A stretch of DNA of 64,000 bases from positions 603,889,659 through 603,953,658 of the forward strand of contig CM061142.1 of NCBI GenBank assembly GCA_030789695.1, written 5' to 3'. Below, one piece after another: positions 55,506 to 64,000 of the stretch (position 1 is its first letter; each line of letters starts with the position of its first letter). The position numbers and the translations under genes were made by a program. Origin of the DNA: Scilla litardierei (Eukaryota > Streptophyta > Magnoliopsida > Asparagales > Asparagaceae). The notes under the pieces are model-generated. The model worked only from the letters and a program-made list of their open reading frames with translations. It ran no database searches and was not told the DNA's origin.

Positions 55506-57140
55506 TTAATTCAGAGGGGGGTCAGCATCATCTGAATTTAGCAGGAGCGATGGAATAACCCTGTTGCTTGGCACTCCATCATTCGTAGTTGGCTGGCCAT
55601 TCCCTGAATTGCCATGAAGGACGCTACTATTTCCCAGGGGTGGGACATGCCTAGAAGAATTACCAGGACAAGTAGAGCCCGAAGAAGCCCCAGCATCGTG
55701 GGGACTGAGACAGGGAGCTTGATCCTTAGACTCACTGGCAATCAAAGTTTCAATGCCTCTCAAGCCATCAAGTGGAATTTCAGCCTCCGTGTTAACATCC
55801 TTCCCATCAAATGAACCCTCATTTTGTACTGGATCAGAAGCATTCCCATGTTCTCTCACAGAAACTAAATTAAGGTCATTTACCTCATTTGCTTCACCAA
55901 GCACTTTACTGGCCTCAGGGATCACATTTACATCGGTAACAACATTAGCTTCAGCTTGATTTTTGACACCTGAACTTTCACCAATGGGATCATCCAATTT
56001 TTTTTGGATTGAAGGGGGCCCATTAGCCAAAGGTTTTATTGGGCACTGGCTGTCTGCGTGACCAAAGCAGGAGCATCCATTGCACCGAGGGGGTTCACCC
56101 TCGTATTTAACCTCAACTGGTAAGGAGGATCCATCGTCAAGTTCAACCAACACATTCCTAATCAGCGGCCTCGTTGCTTCCACCTCAACTAGGCATCTGG
56201 CGTACATAATTCTATCCAAATTTGTTGTTGCATGATCTAGGCAAATAGGCATCCCAACTACGCTGGCAATAATATTCAATATATCTAGCGTCCACATAGA
56301 GAGGGGTAAATTATGTAGTTGGATCCAAACCGGGACAGCGGTGAGGATGTCTCGATCGTGCCTTATTGTAGGACTCCAGTCTGCCGTCAAATAACCAAGG
56401 ACCCCCATGTAAAATAAAGTTACAGTCATCCCCTTTTTCGAAGCAAAAATAGAAAAACCCATTTTCCTTGGAAAAGATTTGAATACCACCCTTCAATTTC
56501 CATAGGCGTTCAGTCCACGCCTTGATCTGCCCAAAGTAGGGGACGACCCCTAGCACATACCCCACCAACGTGTTTTGCCAACATGCTGCGCCCGTCTCCA
56601 TGAGGGCAGCCGATACCTTAGCTTTTGCAATACCATCCTCACCAACTACAGGCGGAACATGGGACATCACCAGGGGGTCAGCGTATTTGCGCCTAGTGGT
56701 GCAAATGTCCACCCACGATCTCTTTCCAGCCTCTGGTTAATGCGAATACATGCAGCAGGCCGTTCAGGAATTTTCCCAAACACCTCTTGGGCATTTAACC
56801 TGCTCCGATCTGGGCGCTGTTGTTTGTCACCAATACGAGTTGACCTTGGCCGATTAGTAGCAGCTTGATTCTGATTGTATCTCCAGCCCCATTTCTTATC
56901 CCCACCATGAACATCTCTGACATTGGCTGCCCTCTTCTTCGCGTGTTCAACTCGTTTCCAGCCTTCATCCGAAGCATTGGCAGCAAGATGTTGGCCGCCT
57001 TCATCCGAAACAGCATTAATCCCAACATTGAATTTACCAGCAATCGAAATGACCGGCGCATCAACCCTGGAATTTTCCGGTGGCTCCTTGGGATCGCCCT
57101 CAAAATCGCCCTGAAGCGCAGCTCCGTGATTTTCGGCCAT
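55506..57140 (-). pseudogene. LINE ORF1 (DUF4283-like plus CCHC knuckle), frameshifted
   Basis: It starts at the ATG at 57140-57138 (MAENHGAALQ...). The first frame runs to about 56700, the second to about 56390 and the third to the stop at 55506, so there are two frameshifts. The middle part is DUF4283-like (GGIQIFSKENGFFYFCFEK, GGPWLF, VPVWIQLHNLPLSMW), typical of plant L1 ORF1. A CCHC knuckle, CNGCSCFGHADSQC, is at about 56085-56044. The Ser/Asn-rich C-terminal region is disordered. ORF1 protein coats LINE RNA. It is about 160 bases upstream of ORF2. Confidence 0.82.
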
Positions 57141-57149
57141 ATATATATT

Positions 57150-57158
57150 GACTTGATG

Positions 57159-57196
<38 letters not shown>

Positions 57197-57412
57197 GTGT
57201 GTGTAGAGTGTTCCTTTGTTTGTGGACTCTTGTGTTGTTGATGGCCCTTGTGTTGTTGTTTGTTTGCTTGGGAACACTACAGGTACTATCCCAGCAGTGT
57301 GCAGTGTACATGCTTTGAGTTTTTTTGTATTTACATTCGTAACTCTCGCTGCTTTGGGATCACCTCGGACGGATTCGTACTTTTCGGGTATCCTGGGGAG
57401 TGGGGCGTTACA
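57150..57412 (+). repeat. Family C LTR1, right part
   Basis: It continues LTR1 after the LINE. It starts with the LINE target duplication and a GT repeat, then GTAGAGTGTTCCTTTG and the shared LTR end ...GGGGCGTTACA. Confidence 0.85.
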
Positions 57413-57572
57413 TTTTGGTGGCCCATGCAAGTCTCCTCACTGCGGCTATGTACGGGTAGTACGTGTAGTGTTCCGAGGGAAGTTGAGCCTTAATGTTGGT
57501 AGTGTCCAGCCTTCGGATAAAGCCTTTAGTTTAGAAAGTCCGGGGGCGGACTTTATTTTAAGGTGGGTAGAT
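57413..57572 (+). other. Family C internal region 2 (160 bp)
   Basis: It aligns base for base with 28483-28643 with scattered differences. It begins TTTTGGTGGC and ends AAGGTGGGTAGAT, directly followed by the LTR2 start TGTAATACC. There is no ORF. Confidence 0.8.
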
Positions 57573-57944
57573 TGTAATACCTCTATGTGTTATATATTGT
57601 ATTAGTGTGCATGTTTGGATGTATAATGGTTAGTGTTTAAACTTGAATAGCGATGTGAATATATTCTTGTGTGAATATGTGTATGAGTGTAGTGCATACA
57701 TGTTAGTAGATCTATATGTTTGTGTGGCTAGAGTGTGTGACTTGATAATATGTGTGTAGTATATGTGTATGTATGTGTGTTTTTATATTTTATATGTGTG
57801 ATGTATTATGGAGTGAAGGTATAAGGTTGTGTACATAGCTTTAGATATGGATATTAGGTGTTTATTGGGTTTCTCTTGTGTGTATCTTGTTGTGTGTGAT
57901 GGTGTATTGCCTATATCATGTTACATACCCATGTGGTATTGGAT

Positions 57945-58067
57945 ATATATATGTATATATATCTATATATATGTACATATATATCTATATATATGTATAT
58001 ATATATATAGATATGTATATATTTGTACATACATATGTATATATATGTACAAATATATACATATATA

Positions 58068-58123
<56 letters not shown>
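57945..58123 (+). repeat. TA/TACA microsatellite
   Basis: Irregular TATATG/TACATA units lead into a pure TA run. LTR1 carries the Helitron in the corresponding TA stretch. Confidence 0.95.
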
Positions 58124-58126
<3 letters not shown>

Positions 58127-60067
58127 TGGACTACAGTGTATTGATTATAGATTGTGTGTATGAATACATGTATGGTTATTTGTATGCATGTATAAGGATA
58201 TGTGTATGCATACATGTGATTTGGTAGTGTGAAAGGGGTTGGGGTAGTGGCATTGTTGTAATTAGTTAAGGTGTGTGTGTATAGTAGAGAGGTGGGTGTG
58301 CATAGTAAAGCATATTTGGTATATCCTAGAAGTAGTGAGGGTATTATGGTCTTTGAGTTTCTAAAGGGTATTTTAGTAATTTTATGGCGATCATGCTTAT
58401 CTTTAGTATAAGCTTAGAAATCACTAGATCTCTCCTTTACTTTCTCCTCTCATTTTCTTTCATTTCTATCTTTGTTTTTCTTCTTCCCCTTTTTGCTTGC
58501 TATGGCCAAACCACCCCTTGGGTTTGTAGAGAGGCAAAACACCCGTAGGTCTTCCTCGCCCTCACTCTGCACACTCTAGTAGCCTCCATTTCTTCATTGA
58601 GTGCATGTGGGTCATTTAGGAGCTTAAGAGAGAAGGATTCAAGGGCAATTTGTGAGCTTTTTGTGATGGAGCTTGGAGAGAGTTTTCATGGAGCCTAGTT
58701 GGAGTTTTTGGGGGATGAAAGGAAGCATCTTGAGGTATGAATCCAACCCCACATGGTATGTTATTTGCATAACTACATGTTTTACATACCTTGCTTAACT
58801 ACATGCTTTCCATGCCTTACTTTGATGTATAATTACTAAAGTTGGCTCCTATTATATGTGCTCATGTTAAAAATGCTCCTTTCCCCATGCTAACATGAAA
58901 ACGTTGCAAGCTTTCTTAAGGATGGAAGTCATTGTTTAGCAAGTTGTAAACTTTAGTAGCTCTTAGTGAAAAAGGTGCTATCTTTATTGTGCTTGCATGC
59001 TCAACATGGTCTCTTTATTATGCTTCCTTAACTATGCAAGTTTAATTGTTAACTTTATTAAGAATTCTTGTTAAAGTTGCCATCTTTATTGCTAAAGTTG
59101 CCAAATTGTTTAAGTTTCCAGCAAAGTTGTTATCTTTCTAATCAATCATGAAAGTTGTTAACTTGACGAGGAAATTAGAATGCAAGTTGCCCTCTTTCTA
59201 ATACGTGGTGCACAAGTTGAAAGCTTTCATGTAACTTATAAGATATTGATTGTTCTTAAGTAGGCATTCTTTATTTGTGGTTGTGGCATTGCAATGAAAG
59301 AAAGAAAGGGATGAGAAGCGAGGAAAAGTTGAGTATGTGGGAGTTGGCCTTGATGATTTTAACATGTCTTAGGACCATATTCTTACACATGAATGGGAGG
59401 TAGGAGGGTGGACATGGCTTGGTTGTATGTGGTTATTTTGTGATAAGCGATGGGCATGACATAATGGGCATGACCCTTATTATGAGAGAATGGTGATGTT
59501 CCATACCACCAGGTCATGGGGACCACATTGCCCATGCATGTGTAACACTATGGTTTCATGGTATGATTAACACCTTTGTATGAATCATGCTGTAGGGTCG
59601 CCTAATGTTTGTAGTTCCTTACCACTTGTGTAACACTTGTTTATTTCCTCTTGTAGCTATTGTTGCTTGTGTTTATTTTACTTATGTTGTCTCACTCTCT
59701 TGTTGTTTGTAGCTTCCTTTATGTTATGCATTCAATGCTTTATGTCATACACATGTATCCCTTAGGTTATTCATGCTTTCAATTGAACATTGCCAAGGTT
59801 GCATCTAGAGTAGTTGCATTGTCATAAGTAGCATGCTATGTGGAGTTTGGATATCCTACTGGGTCACGCATTGACGAGTCCCACTCGTAGATTTTTGGGT
59901 AGTACGTTTTGGTTGCGTGAAGATGGAAATGCTTTGGGGATCTTGGAGGTGTAGTTTTGAGAGTGTGTTGTTGAGAATATTGTGTTATGGTGAGTGATGT
60001 TGTAGTTGGGACTCTTCTTGTATATGATGATGTATATGTTAAAGATGTTGTATAACGTCGGACTTGA

Positions 60068-60069
<2 letters not shown>

Positions 60070-60157
<88 letters not shown>
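60070..60157 (+). repeat. (TA)n microsatellite
   Basis: A pure TA run of about 44 units, adjoining the left end of the foldback MITE. Confidence 0.95.
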
Positions 60158-60160
<3 letters not shown>

Positions 60161-60559
60161 TAAAGTGTTCCTAGGGTGACTCCTTAGATTGAATCTAAGG
60201 AGTCGCCCCCATTTTCTCACATCTCCCACATTTTTGTTGAAGTTTTTTTCTTAGGATTGTTGTTCACCTCATGGATGATCAACATACCAAAAATCAAGTC
60301 ATTCCAATACTTTTAGAGCTCCCATCTACCCCTTGCAACTTTAGGGGGTTTTCAGCACGTTTTTATACCGTTGAAGTTGCAAGGGGTAGATGGGGGCTTT
60401 TAAAGCATTGGAATGACTTGATTTTTGGTATGTTGATCATCCGTAACGTGACCAACAATCCTATGAAAAATAAAATCCAAAAAATTTGTGGGAGATGGGA
60501 GAAAATGGGGGCGACTCCTTAGATTTAATCTAAGGAGTCACCCTAGGAACACTTTACCC
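60158..60559. mobile_element. Foldback MITE with nearly full-length inverted arms
   Basis: It is a 402-bp element inserted in a TA run. The arms (60158-60359 and 60360-60559) are inverted copies over most of their length. The ends are GAGTAAAGTGTTCC and GGAACACTTTACCC. Each arm has its own inner palindrome, GACTCCTTAGATT followed by AATCTAAGGAGTC. The transcript could form one long hairpin with two side hairpins. No ORF is real here. The superfamily cannot be decided because the target duplication is hidden in TA repeats. Confidence 0.8.
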
Positions 60560-60613
60560 TATATATATTTTTTGACAAGTTTTTTTTTTGACAAGAAACA
60601 GCGTTTACCCTAC

Positions 60614-60702
<89 letters not shown>

Positions 60703-60703
<1 letters not shown>

Positions 60704-60797
60704 GTAGAGTGTTCCTTTGTTTGTGGACTCTTGTGTCGTTGTTGATGGCTCTTGTGTAGTTGGATGTTTGCTTGGGAACACTACAAGTACTATCCCA

Positions 60798-60874
<77 letters not shown>

Positions 60875-60968
60875 GAGTGTTCCTTTGTTTGTGGACTCTT
60901 GTGTCGTTGTTGATGGCTCTTGTGTAGTTGGATGTTTGCTTGGGAACACTACAAGTACTATCCCAGTA
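60703..60968 (+). repeat. 98-bp direct duplication flanked by TA runs in C LTR2
   Basis: The copies at 60703-60800 and 60871-60968 are identical by eye. Each starts TGTAGAGTGTTCC and ends ACTATCCCAGTA. A single copy exists in LTR1 (57204-57303). Confidence 0.9.
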
Positions 60969-61107
60969 GTGTACCGTGGACCTGCTTTGAGTTTTTTTGT
61001 ATTTCCCTTCGTAACTCTTGCTGCTTTGGGATCACCTGGGCCGGATTCGTACTTCCTGGGTATCCTAGGAAGCGGTGTGTTACATTTCTACTGTGACAAA
61101 CGATGGA

Positions 61108-61700
61108 AAGGTGACTGACAATGAAAAGGCACACGCCATTACTTATATTCGTCGCCATGTGGACAAGACCCTAAAGGCTGAATACCTTACGGTCGAAGAT
61201 CCATTTGAGATGTGGTCTGCCCTTGAGGAAAGATAAAAACATCAGAAAGTTGTTATACTTTCCAAGGCAAGATATGAGTGGGTGAACCTGAGACTGCATG
61301 ACTTTAAGTCCATAGTTGAGTATAACTGAGCTCTTTTTAGTATCACCTAACGCCTGAAGTTATGTGGTGAAAAAGTCTCAGAAGATCGCATGTTGGAAAA
61401 GACGTACACGTCTTTCCACGAGAAGGATGCGATACTGATGCAGCAATTCTGTGAACAAAAGTTCACCAAGTATTCTGAGCTGCTGTCATGTTTACTCATG
61501 GCTGAACAAAACAGAGAGCTTCTCCTCACCACTCACAACATGCACCCCCTGGCACTGCCCCCCCCCCCAAAGCTCACAATGCATCTTCTTCTAAAAAGAA
61601 TAAAGATAATAAAAGAAAAGAAAGACCACGGAAAGGGGGGACAGAACAAGAAGGCTAGAGGACAAGTCCAACATCGAAGAAATGAAGGGAGGTAGAAGTT
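61108..61700 (+). pseudogene. Copia gag fragment (UBN2-type)
   Basis: The plus-strand frame shows AHAITYIRRHVDKTLKAEYL, ARYEWVNLRLHDFKSI, LKLCGEKVSEDRMLEKTY and KYSELLSCLLMAEQNRELL, the Gag core of a Tnt1/Ale-like copia group. Stops after EER and YN interrupt it. A poly-C run (61560-61568) and a lysine-rich stretch follow. The start is cut by the family C LTR2. Confidence 0.75.
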
Positions 61701-62229
61701 CACCTGGTGCAGAAACGAAAACAACAGAAATGATGCACCCCACTGATTGATCGCGGGGCGTGACAATCCAAGTAGGATGAACACGCTCGCCTCCCAATAG
61801 AAGGAGTGTCAAATGCAATATAATCCCGTGAGTACGTGGTCAAGTCCACAGAGACAATTTGTTTCACAATCGCAATCTCAATTGGTTAAGGAAGGCTAAA
61901 GGTGTTGGTACAACCAACTAAACTAACAAGTGTAGTGTGAGGGAGTGTGGGGTGACAATGTCGAGCCAAACCCAAGGTAAGTAGGGTGGAGACCAAAGTA
62001 GGAGGTAGTCAAGTAAGGAAGTGTGTGTGGAATGGGACGTCGTTAGGTTTATGTGTTGATTAGCAATAGGTTCATCCCAAATGAATCAACCCTCGCATCC
62101 ATTTCAAGGTATGCGGGGTTGTGCACATAGGTAATGCCCTTAAGACACACCGCCGTTCTACAGCCCCACCAAGGGTAATTCACGATTCATTGATGTGTTT
62201 ATTAGTGGATTGAAATGTAAGGACCCTGT
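61701..62229. other. Unassigned sequence next to the copia gag fragment
   Basis: No ORF. GGGGCGTGACA at about 61753-61763 would be an LTR terminus if read on the minus strand (TGTCACGCCCC), and the text from 61800 on is leader- or LTR-like, but no partner is visible. Confidence 0.3.
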
Positions 62230-64000
62230 CTATAGGGAAAACACTAGAAGGGGGGTTGAATAGTGTTTATGCAAATCTAAAAGGAATTTACGCCAAATAA
62301 AATGCAATCCAACAAATAGTGCGGAATAGAAAAACGACCCAAAGAGAAACACACGCAAACGCAGATATGTTTCAAGGGTTCGGATTACCCAAGTCAACTC
62401 CCGACTTGTTCCCGGTAATCCTACGTCCCTACCACCCGGATACCACCGGATACTCAAGTTAGAACCATAACTTGAGGTTTCCTTATAGCCCACTTGTAGC
62501 AACCCTACAAGTGCAATCGAATACAATCGATGTCCTTGACTCCCACAACTTGGGAGCAAGCAAAACCACTCTCACAATCGAGAGCACAAATCAAATAACG
62601 AAAGTTATGAAATATGAAAGCAACACTTACAATCACCTATGCTTTGAAGTAGAACTTGAAGGAGAAGTGTGATGTGTGTTGAAGAACTCTCTTGGAAGAG
62701 AGGTGAAAGCCCTTTCTCTTGACTGCACCAAATGCCTAGAAGATCAATCTTTGGTTCTAGGTTGGAGAGTAAGAGAACAAGATTTGGAAATACTAAGGGC
62801 TTTGGATTTGAGAGCTTTGATCTTTGGAAATGAAAGCTTGAAGGATTTTGCAATGAATGAGTAGCCTTCCAATGGAACAGTAAAAGCTCTATTTATAGCT
62901 TTCTCAAATCCACAAAACAGTTTAGGCAAAAACCTAATCGAAATCCGTGAGACAAATCTCAACGGATATAATCTGAACTCGCGACAGTCGACTGTTGAAC
63001 AATCCACAGTCGACTGTTGCACAGTCAGCAAGGGTAGGTGAGAATTCATAACGGTAACTTACCACGTGGACAGTCGACTGATGAAGCCAAGACAGTCGTC
63101 TGTTAAACCAACAGGCGACTGTACATTCTTCGACGGGCGACTGGCCGAGAGAAGAGTAAGTTAGATAAAATACTGGAAACCTCACAAGATACATGACAGA
63201 CGACTGATGCAATGAACACAGTCGACTGTTAATCAGAACAGGCGATTGTATATCCTTAAACAGATGACTGTCAATGTCAGGAGAAATTTCCAGAGAGCTG
63301 AGTCAAAGAATAAATTTACAGACAGACGACTGTTGCAGCATAGACAGTCGACTGATCTAATAGACAGTCAACTGTATATACAGCATAAGTCGACTGGCCG
63401 TAGAAATCAGATCAAACAGAGTTTGGGCAAGGAGAGACAGGCGACTGATGAACCATTCACAGTCGACTGTCACTATGACAGGTGCCTGTTAAACGTTCAA
63501 CAGTAGCCTGTGCGAGATAATCAGAGAAGGCCCAAAAACTACATTGTAATAGTCTGTGCATAACAGGCGACTGTAGAACAAAACACAGTCGACTGTTGTT
63601 GAGACAGGCGACTGTAAACTGTTAAGCAGTCGGCTGTTATAAACAATCCTAGCACAACCACAAGAGGATTGAATTGGGATCAAAGGACAAAAGTCTAAAG
63701 ATGTCCTATGACAGAATGTAGATGTGTGTGAGTGCTCCATCAAAGTTCTACTTCTAAGCTACATACTAGAAGAGACGGAAGAAAAAATTACATTGACGAA
63801 TAATCTCTTCTTTCCATCGTATGAGCTTGAAGTCTTTACGGAGCTTCAATCATCAGTCTACGATCATCCAATTCATATCATTTGCCTTCAATGACGTTTG
63901 TGAGTCATCCATTGCTAGTTGATCTTCATAATAAGCTTAGGCAATGGACTAACTGCAAAATAGGGGATTAGTTACAAGTATTTATGTTTGCTCATCATTA
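62230..64000 (-). repeat. SIRE-like copia LTR, element H (runs off the window)
   Basis: AGAAGGGGGGTTGAATAG (about 62250) is a hallmark of SIRE/Maximus LTRs. On the minus strand the order is a long 5' part, a cluster of CAGTCGACTG palindromes (63640-62986), CTATAAATAG (62898-62889), and a leader. There are no coding parts in the window. Confidence 0.5.
62889..63640 (-). promoter_or_regulatory. Promoter of element H LTR: CAGTCGACTG cluster and TATA box
   Basis: About twenty copies of CAGTCGACTG or one-base variants (CAGGCGACTG, CAGACGACTG) occur in 650 bases, often as ACAGTCGACTGTT in pairs 15 to 25 bases apart. The TATA box CTATAAATAG is the same ten bases as in element A, although the elements belong to different superfamilies. 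Confidence 0.55.

Larger units (their letters stand above)
31675..57149 (-). mobile_element. L1-type LINE, split by the element B array
   Basis: It is flanked by a 17-bp duplication GACTTGATGATATATAT at 31658-31674 and 57150-57166. On the minus strand it runs from ORF1 (ATG at 57140) through ORF2 to a short A tail (T run at 31675-31680). Without the B array it is about 5.7 kb, close to a full plant L1. The leader before ORF1 is only nine bases, so the 5' end is probably slightly truncated. ORF1 and ORF2 both have frameshifts and a stop. It sits in LTR1 of family C. Confidence 0.9.
57573..61084 (+). repeat. Family C LTR2
   Basis: It starts TGTAATACC, ends GTGTGTTACA and is 3.5 kb with inserted material. 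It matches LTR1 from 28644 to 31674 and then 57150 to 57412. Extra parts are a TA/TACA microsatellite (57945-58123), a TA run (60070-60157), a MITE (60158-60559), and a 98-bp duplication separated by TA runs. The sequence after its end (TTTCTACTG) is not the family C internal region. Confidence 0.8.

Noticed and set aside
57829..58227. Frames of 76-132 aa rich in Ile and Tyr across TA repeats (also 59864-60229, 60488-60949)
   Set aside because: They are translations of (TATA)n and the MITE arms. They are repeat artefacts.

Overview
The window looks like a repeat-rich, nuclear, intergenic segment of a flowering-plant chromosome, probably a eudicot. The evidence is Athila-type Ty3/gypsy elements with a tRNA-Asp primer site, SIRE/Tork-type Ty1/copia remnants, an L1-type LINE with a plant-type CCHC ORF1, a Helitron, a hAT MITE, and one intronless gene for a plant-style C2H2 zinc-finger protein. 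Apart from that gene (25176-26318, +) I see no convincing host gene, no tRNA or rRNA gene, and nothing prokaryotic. All alignments and counts below were made by eye.

Layout. 1-6339 (-): element A, an Athila-like gypsy element cut by the window edge, with one LTR, a PBS, a 910-aa Gag-protease ORF, no RT/RNaseH/integrase, and a second promoter-like block in front of a small downstream ORF. 6414-8884 and 12134-15300 (+): two related solo LTRs (family D). 8885-11400 and 62230-64000 (-): SIRE-like copia material. 15520-18238 (-): remains of copia element E, split by a D solo LTR and carrying a 468-bp hAT MITE in its LTR. 19275-24123 (-): copia element G with both LTRs but a gutted pol. 24124-27226: the zinc-finger gene and its flanks. 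27227-28390: a short copia/TRIM-like LTR with PBS. 28392-61084: a three-level nest, described next. 61108-61700: a copia gag pseudogene (+).

The nest. The outermost layer is family C, very long LTRs (about 3 kb) joined by internal regions of only about 160 bp: LTR tail, 161 bp, LTR1, 160 bp, LTR2. A LINE (31675-57149, minus strand) lies inside LTR1, flanked by a 17-bp target duplication. Inside the LINE endonuclease domain sits a 19,768-bp array (35252-55019) of element B. The array has the form LTR-internal-LTR-internal-LTR-internal-LTR with shared LTRs, and one 5-bp target duplication (GCATA) flanks the whole array. Each B internal region starts with a tRNA-Asp PBS and carries one intact 542-aa acidic ORF of unknown function, with no polymerase.

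Most interesting signals. (1) The B LTRs carry five successive stem-loops downstream of the TATA box. Their stems are unrelated in sequence, but their loops are almost the same (TTTGCAAGAGATTGG). This is covariation within one molecule and suggests a structured leader RNA. (2) At least five unrelated LTR families here carry clusters of a family-specific CpG-centred palindrome, often in closely spaced pairs. In four of them the cluster lies just upstream of the TATA box. In element A the block is repeated inside the element in front of its second ORF. (3) Two independent LTR families form tandem shared-LTR arrays.
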